This document shows positions 19,041 to 29,013 of a DNA stretch of 64,000 bases, one piece after another. Source of the stretch: Prostheceraeus crozeri (taxonomy: Eukaryota > Platyhelminthes > Polycladida > Euryleptidae); assembly GCA_907163375.1 (NCBI GenBank), contig CAJQUW010005771.1, positions 1 through 64,000 of the forward strand, in the 5' to 3' direction. The translations under genes and the position numbers were made by a program. Numbering within the stretch: position 1 is the first letter of the stretch; every line of letters starts with the position of its first letter. The notes under the pieces are model-generated. The model did no database searches, was not told the origin of the DNA, and was given only the letters and a program-made list of their open reading frames with translations.

Positions 19041-19703
19041 TTTTAAAGAAATATTTTTAGTCACATGATATATCTTGAAAACCTGAAAGATGGATAAAAT
19101 TCATGAATTTGAAATTCTTAACTTTTATGATTTTCGGTGTCCTGGAACGGTCATGATTTAAGCAATGAAAAATGTCATAATCACAAATTTGAGATTCTTA
19201 ACTTTTATGATTTTCGGTGTCCTGGAACGGTCATGATTTTGGGAGTAAAAATTGTAATTCTCAAATTTTGAGATTCTCAACTTTTATGATTTTCGGTGTC
19301 CTGGAACGGTCATGATTTTAAGGGTGAAAATTGTAATTCACAAATTTTGAGATTCTCAACTTTTATGATTTTCGGTGTCCTGGAACGGTCATGATTTTGG
19401 GAGTAAAAATTGTAATTCTCAAATTTGAGATTTTGAAAAATTTGAAAAATTGGGTATTTTTAAAAACGTCATAAATTCATGAATTTTGGTCTTCATAACC
19501 TGAAAAAGGGTTCAAATTCATGAATTTATGTCGTTTTTAAAGATACTATTTTTTGAAAAAATGGTACTTTTTGAATGGACTAAATTCATGTATTTAGGTC
19601 TTAAAAACCTGAAAAAGGGTTCAAAATCATGAATTTATGTCGTTTTTAAAGATACTATTTTTTGAATTTTATGGTGTCCTGGAACGGTCTTTTGCCCATT
19701 ACT
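18845..19703 (-). repeat. Polinton right TIR
   Basis: Inverted copy of 2,710-3,350. It carries about four copies of an ~80-base unit (19,110-19,430) with GGTGTCCTGGAACGGTC; the same motif recurs next to the terminus (19,670-19,688). It includes the start of the terminal gene. Confidence 0.88.
19110..19430 (-). repeat. 80-base tandem array in the right TIR
   Basis: Four units spaced 80, 79 and 80 bases, each with TTTTATGATTTTCGGTGTCC and GGAACGGTCATGATTT. Two matching units lie in the left TIR (about 2,990-3,150). The end-proximal motif of the element is thus repeated inside it. Confidence 0.9.
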
Positions 19704-19709
19704 GTGAGC
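19704..19709. repeat. Polinton target-site duplication, right copy
   Basis: GTGAGC, identical to 2,704-2,709. Confidence 0.9.
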
Positions 19710-20584
19710 ACATAAAGAAGTGGTCACAAGTTGTGAAAGCCATGGTACTGTTGACTGTTGTGAAGGTGTCTCTACCATGTACTTGAGCCACTGATCAACA
19801 CGTACTCAAACAAGAAAACGAGGGAGAGAATGTGGAAGAGAAAAGGACAAGAAAGCATCAAATTTTCGTGATCGTGCAGCAAGTGTATTTGCAGACAATT
19901 TACCAAAACTGAATGCGAAAGTTGCCTTATCGAGAAAAATAGAGATTAAATAAATTGAAAATAGTTCTGCTCATTTTTCATTAACCTATACGGAAACTTG
20001 TGAAGGTCAATAGTTGTAATTGCAAGCATATGTCAGATACAGCATTCTATAGAGGCTCGCATGCATGTACATTTGTATATGCAGTAGCTAGTTAATTATC
20101 AAACTTGCAATTAGAACATGTATTGCAGTTATATCATATGCATCTTATTCGCGTTTATTTTCATACATTGAGCAAATGTTATTATGTGATTAACACCTAA
20201 ATCCCTTTTTAATTTGGACACCCACTAAATTAATTATTAACTGTGTTTCCTCTAAGGTCAACCTGTGCAAATTTGATTGCGAAGTGATCAAGCAAGTAAA
20301 AGTTCGTAAATAACACAATTCGGCCGATTCGATTATGGCACACTCAATTATTCCTTACCAAAATCGCACTTGACTAGGCCATATGAAGCACCTTATGCGA
20401 TCGACACAGCTTAAGCAGTTGGATAAATAACAAAGGGTCAATCCGCACTCTTTGCATCATAATTTCATCATGAACATCTTTGCCGAACTTTTCTAGTTGC
20501 GTTATTGTTAGCTGACGGTCATGTTTGCACAATGATTTCTGAAAATTGGATTTGAATTGTTGAGATTTACATAGTACAAACATT
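19710..20584. other. Non-coding, nothing recognised
   Basis: The remainder of the piggyBac-like remnant might be expected here, but no piggyBac motif was found. No other gene or repeat was seen. Confidence 0.5.
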
Positions 20585-21820
20585 GGCCCTTTTCGAGTTG
20601 CCAAATCGATGTGACTTTGGCAACTCGAAAAGGTGATAATTTGCAAAAATGTGTGCTTTTTACATGAACTTCGTCAAGGTCTCAGCGGAATTTTTAGTCG
20701 GTTAGAGCCCGCTTATTTTGGAAAAACCGGCAATTCTATGTTTGTAAACAAATTAGGAAATTGCACTCGCATGTAAGTTGTGATTAAGTTTCAACCAATA
20801 TATTTAGTAAAAACATAATTTTAATATTCTGTTGTTTTACTGCATGTCGTTGCATCAATACTGTTTGAAATAACGCAATGCACGTCCTGGCTGTAGAATA
20901 TTTCATGTTACAGAGTAAAAACTCTAGTGTTCTCTTAACATTCTATCTCCACTCTCCAGTTTAGTTATTTTCATACAACCATGTTCAATTATCGGTTGGC
21001 TGGTTCATAAATCCTTTAAATCCTGCATTGGATCTTTCTCAATTTCCAGTTGCAACCAAATTCTTCTCATAAATCGTTTAGAGCAAAAGCCTATCTAACC
21101 AACCAAAATAATTTTGAGATTCAATTCTACATAACTTTCTCGAGTTTTCTCGCTTCTAGCAGAAGGAATTCTTGTTTAAAGTATTTCATTTGATAGACAA
21201 ATAGAAGAGGCTAAACATGAAACCTTTCTGAATTTAAACAAGAATTCCTTCTGCTAGAAGCGAGAAAACTCGAGAAAGTTATGTAGAATTGAATCTCAAA
21301 ATTATTTTGGCTGGTTACATAGGCTTTTGCTCTAAACGATTTATGAGAAGAATTTGGTTGCAACTGGAAATTGAGAAAGATCCAATGCAGGATTTAAAGG
21401 ATTTATGAACCAGCCAACCGATAATTGAACATGGTTGTATGAAAATAACTAAACTGGAGATAGAATGTTAAGAGAACACTAGAGTTTTACTCTGTAACAT
21501 GAAATATTCTACAGCCAGCACGTGCATTGCGTTATTTCAAGCAGTATCGATGCAACGACATGCAGTAAAACAACAGAATATTAAAATTATGTTTTTACTA
21601 AATATATTGGTTGAAACTTAATCACAACTTACATGCGAGTGCAATTTCCTAATTTGTTTACAAACATAGAATTGCCGGTTTTTCCAAAATAAGCGGGCTC
21701 TAACCGACTAAAAATTCCGCTGAGACCTTGACGAAGTTCATGTAAAAAGCACACATTTTTGCAAATTATCACCTTTTCGAGTTGCCAAAGTCACATCGAT
21801 TTGGCAACTCGAAAAGGGCC
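20585..21820. repeat. Long near-perfect palindrome (foldback-like)
   Basis: Arms 20,585-21,180 and 21,233-21,820 are inverted copies with only a few differences, separated by a 52-base centre. Each arm end carries its own hairpin, CCTTTTCGAGTTGCCAAA and its inverse around a ten-base spacer. ATT flanks both ends and could be a short target duplication. No coding frame spans the arms. It may be a foldback element or a hairpin-type MITE; transposon or local inversion-duplication cannot be separated from one copy. Confidence 0.85.
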
Positions 21821-22567
21821 ATTGAGCGCAAATGTTTGCATTGAAAATACATACATTTAGAAAATACCATTAAAGGAAAGCGTACAGGATTGATCACTGG
21901 ATTGGTTTTACCACAGCCGCCCCTCGTGTAAATAATTAACATGCAGGCAGTTTTTCATCTCATGGGGTCAACTGACGCGCGATGTCCTTCCTGTACAGTC
22001 TGTGGTTATGAATGCATTTTTCAATTTCCAGAGATGTCTTGGCTTTTACTAAATTACCAACAATTAATTGTTTCTCAGTATTTTTGCAAAGCATTGAATA
22101 TGTACGCATCTTTGTAGCGATCATTATGGTATGTACAATTAGACTAAACAAATTACTTTAGTGCATTTTAAATGATCAGATTTAGGTAAATGCACTTTCC
22201 TGACTTTACTACTTAGGTTTTGCGACCCAAATGTGAAACTTGCAAATCCAAATACGACATAGCAAAAGCAAATATCTTTATTCCAAACACAATGTAACTA
22301 TTCCAAACCAAACGTGACTATTCCAAACCAGATCTGACACCAATAATTCTAACCCAAATACGACCATTCCAAACCAAATCTGACACCTATTATTCCAAAC
22401 CAAATGCGACAATTTTAATCCAAATCTGACATCTGACATGTGATCTAACTGGAACTCTGGATCATAGCGATAGAAAATAAGTCAATGATTATAGATCAAA
22501 CATGACTTTTAAGAAGAAAAAAAATTGCATGATTGAAGTGTCAGATGAAAATATGTCGTACTCACGT

Positions 22568-24898
22568 CAGGGCTGTGGAGCCGGAGCCGGAGCCTTAAGG
22601 AGCCGATGGTTTTGGTCGGATCCGGAGCCGATTTATCACAAAGGCTCCGGCTCCGGCTCCGATAGTTTGAGCTTTGATATAAATCTAGAATTTTGAAAGT
22701 TATTAATTGGCATCATAAAAAAATTAAATCATTTGAAATCTAAAGATATGTCTTTTAAGTATACCAATGATCTGTCCTCCACGATATCTTTCTTTGCAGT
22801 TGCCGCCTCCTTTTGTATTATATTTATTATATATTTACACACATGTGTAATATTTTTTTATTGCATATGTTTCGTAAGACTAATTTCCATATTGACAACG
22901 TATTCTCCAAAATCCATTAATTTGAAGACTTGTTATATGCATGCTAACTAGATGATTGTAGATTCCTAGAGACAAGTCACCAGTCATTTATGTACACATT
23001 TCCAGTTCAGTCAGCAAAGATAATATAGCTACATTTCTTGCGCAATGTCTTAAATCAAATAGGCTACGGTTACTATGTAGGCTATCGTCTATCGGTATGG
23101 CTACTGGCAGAAGCTACTGGCATCTGTGACAATGCCAATTTCCTTAGATTGTATTGTAGGTCCTTGTGCAGTCCCCCCACCTACATTTTTCAAAACAATC
23201 GATTATTCAATTTGATCAATTTTGATTGGAGGGATAACTCTTCACACTCACACGAATGACCTGACTACAAGTCCTCACATGGCTATAGCAATAAGCGACC
23301 CAGCCACTTCTAGTAGCGCCCTATTATTTTAAAGGTATCTCATTCACAATGAATTTCCTTTGACTTCAAAATTCAAAGGGTATATTTCAATGCGAAAAAC
23401 CCGAAGGCAAATTACAATGTTGACTTGCTGACGAAGTTTGCGACCATGACATCGCAATTACCCACGTAGATTTTTACAACAGCACGAAATGCTTCACTCA
23501 AACCGGTGATGCTGAAACGGACATCCAATGGTGCTGCATCTTTTGACCAGAGAAAAAACGGGGGGTAGGACTGCACAAGAGCCGTATCGTGTAATAATAT
23601 TTCCCCAAATGTCATAGACCTGTGGATTTCAAGAATTTTCATTATTATTTTTTCCGTCTGTCAACACTTTATGCTGATATCATGCTGACTTATATGTAAA
23701 CAATAAAAAAAGACTGAGACGCTCTCAATAAAGTCGCCTTTTGACCTCCCTTTTCTATTGTCTGTGACATTAAACCGCACGTGCATTCGAAAGCTAGCAA
23801 AGTAGATGGGATTTCTGCTCGGTGCTCGCAGTCAAATTTTTATTATGTATAGCACCCTGCAACATACTGTGTGATACTCCGAGTTCAATTTCATCAGCCT
23901 AACCATCATCAGAGGAAGAGTGGTAATGTGTTATACATAAATTGAATATAATAATATACATGAATCATTGATGAATTATTTAGTGCAACTTTACGCCATA
24001 ATGAAAAATACGAAATTTATGTAAGTTAGGCCTTAACTTATTAAGTATGCTGCATAGAATTACAAAACTTGTCCTAAATTAGATATTTTTAATTTTTTTA
24101 AGTATAATTTTCAATTGCACATTTCTAGCCTACACTGCAATGAGGCTATCTAAATTACAATTTCTACAGATGATGAGTCGTGGGCTACCCACCGATCATA
24201 TTATTCATGGACCAACAGACTATTGAATAAAGGCAATAACAAATAACAATAACAACCTAAGCTAGCCTACATACACTATAATATTCAATAAGCAATTGAT
24301 ATCTTTATTGATACGGTATATTTGGCTATATAACCGATACCCTTTCCATGTTCGAGTAGATACAGGCCCTATAAGCTATTTAGAGGCATACGCTGTCCAG
24401 TTTCATATTCAAGCTTTGTTAAAAAGCTTTTACTACTATTCGGCCCCTGTGACGGCTAATTAGGTATATCATCATCACTCATGTGGTCTTATTTAATGTA
24501 GCCTCGTAGTAGACTGGTTGCAGGCTAGGCCAATTTATATTTAGCCAGTGCGGGAGATCTTTATCTAATTTAACCAATCCTGGCTGGCTATAACTTTATT
24601 TTATCTTTCAGAGATAGTCAATTCATGCAAAAATATATGACAAGTATGTTATTTGTCATTATATTAGGCTATTATCATTTTTATTATTAACTTAAGTCGT
24701 TGCTTGTTAATGAAAACTAATTTGATGATTGTAGCAAGCCTCTAAAGGCCACACCGTTATCCAAAAAACCCGTTCAACGGATCCAGGATAACCAGCATGG
24801 ATAGAACCTGAATTTGAAGTCGGAGCCGAGCCGGAGCCTTTCACATCAGTGTCGCGGAGCCGGAGCCGATGAGATAACGCATCGGCTTCACAGCCCTG
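22568..24898. mobile_element. Non-autonomous hAT-like element
   Basis: Termini CAGGGCTGTGGAGCCGG and the inverse of CAGGGCTGTGAAGCCG, with a perfect 8-bp duplication ACTCACGT (22,560-22,567 and 24,899-24,906). Subterminal GGAGCCGGAGCC repeats occur at both ends. No transposase frame was found in 2.3 kb. Terminal sequence and duplication length fit the hAT superfamily. Confidence 0.88.
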
Positions 24899-24968
24899 AC
24901 TCACGTATATCTACTGCCGATAAAGAGCGCCTCATAGCTGCATATCAAAATGGCAATGATTACCAAGA

Positions 24969-26472
24969 TTCAATTCCTAAGAAATTAATGATAAATAAAC
25001 TGCATGCGCTACTTCCAAACAGCAACTTTCTCCACCTTCTAATGAAATTGATAACTAAAAAGACATATGAAATATTATTTAATGGCATAGAATCCGATGC
25101 ATTTAACTTGCAAAATGGATTACCTCAAGGAGATAGTTTATCTCCCACCTTATTTTCAATTTTTATGAATGACTTGGCCAAAGAAATTTACTTTAATACT
25201 GAACTACTAAATGCTGCAGTAATCGGAAATTTTCATGTACCATCTTTAATATATGCAGATGACATCCTCTTAATGAGTAATGATGAAGACGGATTAATGA
25301 AACAAATAAAAATAGTGCACAAATTTTGTAGCGATAATGGTCTAGAAATAAATTATGATAAAACAAAAATCATGATTCAAAATGTTAAGTATGATGATGA
25401 CTACATAAGAATTAATTTTGATAATGAAATTAAACACATTAAAATAGTTAAGGAATATAAATACTTAGGATTTTGGATCTCTCACAACACTAAGAAGCAT
25501 CTAATTTCACTTGCTAACAAAGGCAAACAAGCTTCCTATTTGACAGCCAAAAAACTGAAAGAACTTGGAAGTATTAACGGAACAATAGTAAAAAATGCGT
25601 TCGAAATGCTGACTTTATCTAAAATACAATATGGTGGAGAATTTTGCTTCTATAACAAACTGTCTGAATTGAATAAAATACAGTTTCAATTTTACAAACG
25701 TTTCTTTCATTTGCAAACTACAACAGCAAACTATTGTTTAATTGGTGAATTTGGATTGCTACCACTTGAATATTATTTTGACAAAACCGCAATCAATCTT
25801 TGGATCAAAATTATTTCTAGTAGCAATAACAGCGTCATGAAAATCTGCTTTGATCATATTTCAAGTAATTTGAATAGTTCAAAATACTCATATACATGGT
25901 CTTGGAGAATAGAAAAGCTACTCAAACAATTAAATTTATCATATCTATGGGAAAAAGCAGCACGCTTAAGTTTCAACATTAAAGAATACAAGAATATTGT
26001 TAAAACTAGATTAGTAGAACATTTCAGAGCTGAATGGATAAATGACGCTAAAAGAAGTCAAACAGGTATTAGCTACTTGGAATCAGCTCAATTTGACTGC
26101 ACAATAAAGCATTATTTGACATTTAACATAAGACAGAAAGATATCGAACCATTGCTGAAAATGATGTGTGGAAATCATGATTTAGCGGTAAGAACAAGAG
26201 CTTATAGAAATAGATTAGAATATGAAGACAGAATATGTAGCATCTGCAATGATGGAACAATAGAAACTGTATTTCATTTTATCTGTGAATGTTCGATGTA
26301 CAACAAAATAAGGTCACAAATAACACCATTTCTTGTCAATATCACAAAGCGAGATTTCTATGGAATGCTTCAGAAAATTGATATAGGAGGTATTGTGAAG
26401 TTAAGCAAAATCATAAAAGCAGCAAATGAAGTCAGATCTAAAGCATTGTTACAGCAACGAATGATTGCATGA
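24969..26472 (+). CDS. LINE reverse transcriptase, C-terminal two-thirds
   Basis: This is an open frame of about 500 residues. It enters the fragment already in the reverse transcriptase domain: LLMKLITKKTYEI, then GLPQGDSLSPTLFSIFMNDL (motif 4), then YADDILLM (catalytic motif 5, near 25,252), then YKYLGFWIS (motif 7). The tail ends in a CCHC knuckle, CSICNDGTIETVFHFICEC. That set fits the CR1/L2/I-like branch of LINEs. The endonuclease and the start of the reverse transcriptase are absent through 5' truncation, so it is dead. The frame also runs open upstream into 24,814, but those residues come from the hAT end and the HTH exon and are not LINE. Confidence 0.88.
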
Positions 26473-27046
26473 ATATCATTCAACTGCATAAAACCGAGAC
26501 ACGCAATAACGCTCTCAGTCGAATTTACTGAAGTCTATATCAGCCAACGAGGTCCGGAACATTGAGTTTGAATTGTATGAAATAGTGCATCAACATTGAT
26601 TGCTCCATTTCAGGTAAGCAGCTGCTCAATATCATTAATATGTATGATTTCAATAAATATGCGAGAATATTTATACTTTGATAAAATTCTGTTCCGGACC
26701 TCTTACTAAATAGGTATATAAAATATGCTTTGGGATACTTTCAATAATTAAAAACTTGACAATGTGATATCAGGCCGCTTATATTTATTAATGTTTATAA
26801 CCTATCCTCTACATATCATTCATCCACTTCTTGCTATAAAAAAATATTACTTTATTCAAATGCAGTTTGTGCAATGTCAATGTCCTCTCCTTACAGAGCT
26901 ATCCTAATTTCTCCATCGTTGCCTGCTTCATGATATTGTCATCTATCTTGTAAATATTCCCATAACATTATCATAGTCGTAATTCTAACATTGTTCGCCA
27001 TATTTTGTATTCGTGTTCTCGATTGAGAAATAAACGTTCTGATATT
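24969..27046 (+). mobile_element. 5'-truncated LINE
   Basis: A LINE fragment with a 6-bp duplication CCAAGA (24,963-24,968 and 27,047-27,052), inserted inside the HTH exon. The 5' end begins in mid reverse transcriptase. The 3' UTR is 26,473-27,046, with no poly-A tail. 5' truncation is usual for LINEs. Confidence 0.85.
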
Positions 27047-28160
27047 CCAAGAGCTAGCGCGAGCCATGGGTATTGGCAGAACAACTGCGTATTCTATCGT
27101 ACGGTGGTTCCTCGATTCCGGAGAAGTTACAAGGCCCCGTGGAGGATTTCGGGGAAGAAAAATGACCGAAGAAATGATTGACACAGCATGCTCGATTGTT
27201 GAGGAGAACAATGCTCTGACTCTTCTGCAAATCAACGCGGAGCTGCGTCACCGACTACCAAGTGCCCCCCAAGTGACAATAACGACCATATGCAGTGCTT
27301 TGAGGGTAAGTTAGAATTATATTATACACTGTATGATAACAATTAGAACTGTGTGACTGTTTTTCGATCATTGACTTTCTCCTGCAGGGATCATTGTATC
27401 GGATGAAGAAACTGGAGACCGTTCCAACTAAAAGAAACTCAGATTCTGTGAAAAATGAACGACTGGTAAGCTATTGATTTATACTTGAAGATATTTCATT
27501 GACGCTAGGAAAGCAAGTGTAAAGAGACGACTGGCCGAAATGCATGCGGAACTTATCCTTCGATCTCACCAAGAAAGGATGGCGGACTTGGCGACAGTTG
27601 CGGAAGTCGCTATCGGTGATGTGACTCATGATGGTGCACAGAAGGCCCAGAACTACTTCAGACTTTTACAGGGTCGAATTCCTTTGTGTCTGACAAAGTC
27701 AGACATTTTGATGTAAATAAATATTTTTCGGAAAGTGACAAGTGTTTTGGCGCGGTGCTTTGAAGGAGCTATTTTTGGCAGATTGATGTGAAGATATATT
27801 GAATTTAGTTAAATTGAAACTTCTTGAAAAACAAATGCTTTTCGCATTTGATCACCGTCACATTTAATACGTATATTTCAATCTGAAAATTCATTAGTCA
27901 GGAAGGGCAATGATGTGTAAGTTCAACATGCACTACTGCGAGTCTAATTTTAAAAATTGTGAAGTAGTTGTATTTGGTTTGGAATTGCCTCATTTGCTTT
28001 TTATTCTATGCACATTTGCCTGGCTATGTCGTATTTGCTTTTGCATTGTCGCATTTGGATCAAGTGTTCACGTTAGTCTGGCTATGTCGCATTTGCTTTT
28101 GCAATGTCGCATTTGAATTTACATGTGTTCACATTTGGGTCTCAAATCCTATATAAAATG

Positions 28161-29009
28161 CACAATATTTTTAATGCGCAGAATGCGGAAACTTGCAAAA
28201 TGCACTTCTGGAAAGATATTATTTTGTCAAAATTAACGACCTTTCTTCATGGCTGAGAGTAAAAAATTAAGCTTTATAAATCACTTTTAACCCAATTCAT
28301 TTCAAACTTCATTTTAAATACTTTGAGCTATCAGAAAACATCTTAATGTGGATCGCTTTGTTTTGCAGAAACTTTTAAAAAGGGTAATTCAATAAGTAGG
28401 CAGATACTTTTAATTTTGATCATTTGTCCTGAAAATTTTCGAAAAGCTTTGTAGATTACTAATACAGGCCGTATATCCAACAAATTACCACAATGGAAAC
28501 TCTTAGAGCTTTTTTCTTTGTAGCCTATACAAAGTTAATTAAGTAGGTTATTTTTCCCCGGAATTACTCATGAACAGGACATCCATGCTAAAATATCCTT
28601 ATTTTTGTTTTTTATGTTAAAGCATAAATCGGAAGTGGTATGATCATGGAATTTCACATAGTTTAGGGAAGTTATGTAGGGAACTTCATGTATACCATGA
28701 ATGCCATCAATTTGAAAGTTCATCCACAAAGGATCGAGCCTACATTTAAGTTTGGATGAACTTTAATGTCAAATGAAGATTTCATGCAATGACTGTCTTA
28801 TTTGTAGAAACTTATGTATCATTACATCATCATGTTCATGGTGCGATGAGAATTCCTAATATGTAAATGTTGAACACTGAAAGATTAGAGAAGCCGAAAT
28901 ATTTTTCTATGAACATGCGCAAACCACGGTCCTTCCAGCTATTTAAATTGTTGCTGTATCTAAGAAAGAGTTACACGTGTTTGAAACATTTCTTAAATTA
29001 ACTTGTGTT
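28161..29009. other. Non-coding, nothing recognised
   Basis: AT-rich sequence without a supported gene or complete repeat. Confidence 0.5.
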
Positions 29010-29013
29010 TTAA

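Larger units (their letters stand above)
2710..19703. mobile_element. Polinton/Maverick, adintovirus-like, about 17 kb
   Basis: A 16,994-base element starts AGTAATGGGC and ends in its inverse, with a perfect 6-bp target duplication. It is much richer in A+T than its surroundings. It carries the Polinton set: protein-primed DNA polymerase B, retroviral-type integrase, FtsK/A32-type packaging ATPase, adenain-type protease, and double- and single-jelly-roll capsid genes. Gene order is protease (+); integrase, membrane-active protein, major capsid, a second hydrophobic protein and a fibre-like protein (all -); an unknown gene and polymerase (+); then ATPase, minor capsid and two further gene regions (-). 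The polymerase, ATPase and several other frames look whole. About half a dozen breaks affect roughly five genes. The intact duplication and open polymerase suggest a fairly young fossil. The parvovirus-type phospholipase domain matches what is known of adintoviruses (animal Polintons). Confidence 0.95.
22502..27716 (+). pseudogene. Tc1-type HTH gene, split by two insertions
   Basis: The first exon starts ATG at 22,502 and runs 22,502-22,567, then 24,907-24,968, then 27,053-27,305. Minus the insertions it stays in one frame: ...MSYSR, ISTADKERLIAAYQNGNDYQ, ELARAMGIGRTTAYSIV. That is a paired-like HTH of Tc1/IS630 transposases, followed by the linker RGGFRGRK and a second helical unit (TLLQINAELRHRLP). 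Donor GTAAGT at 27,306 and acceptor CTCCTGCAG ending 27,387 bound an 82-base intron. Exon 2 (27,388-27,465) reads GSLYRMKKLETVPTKRN. A possible 43-base intron follows. The next open stretch (27,507-27,716; RRLAEMHAELILRSHQERM) is in another phase and its membership is unsure. No DDE domain follows. The split abolishes the gene. Confidence 0.7.
22205..28160 (+). mobile_element. Old inverted-repeat element with HTH gene, host of two insertions
   Basis: Degenerate inverted repeats of about 240 bases (22,205-22,450 and 27,880-28,160), built from CAAATGCGACAT...GCAAAAGC units, frame a gene for a Tc1-type HTH protein. Subtracting the hAT-like element (22,568-24,898) and the LINE (24,969-27,046) with their duplications leaves roughly 1.5 kb. 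No DDE catalytic domain was seen, so it was probably non-autonomous. The ends are approximate. Confidence 0.6.

Noticed and set aside
19710-19960. Right-hand continuation of the piggyBac remnant
   Set aside because: Translations in all plus frames show none of the expected downstream motifs (GRC...YM-SKPAKYG or TKGGVD), so it is left unassigned.
22502-22696. Gly-rich small protein GCGAGAGALRSRW
   Set aside because: The first part is the HTH exon; the rest is the hAT-like terminus read by chance.
24814-24968. N-terminal extension of the LINE reverse transcriptase
   Set aside because: These bases are the hAT-like element's end, its duplication and the HTH exon; the LINE begins at 24,969.
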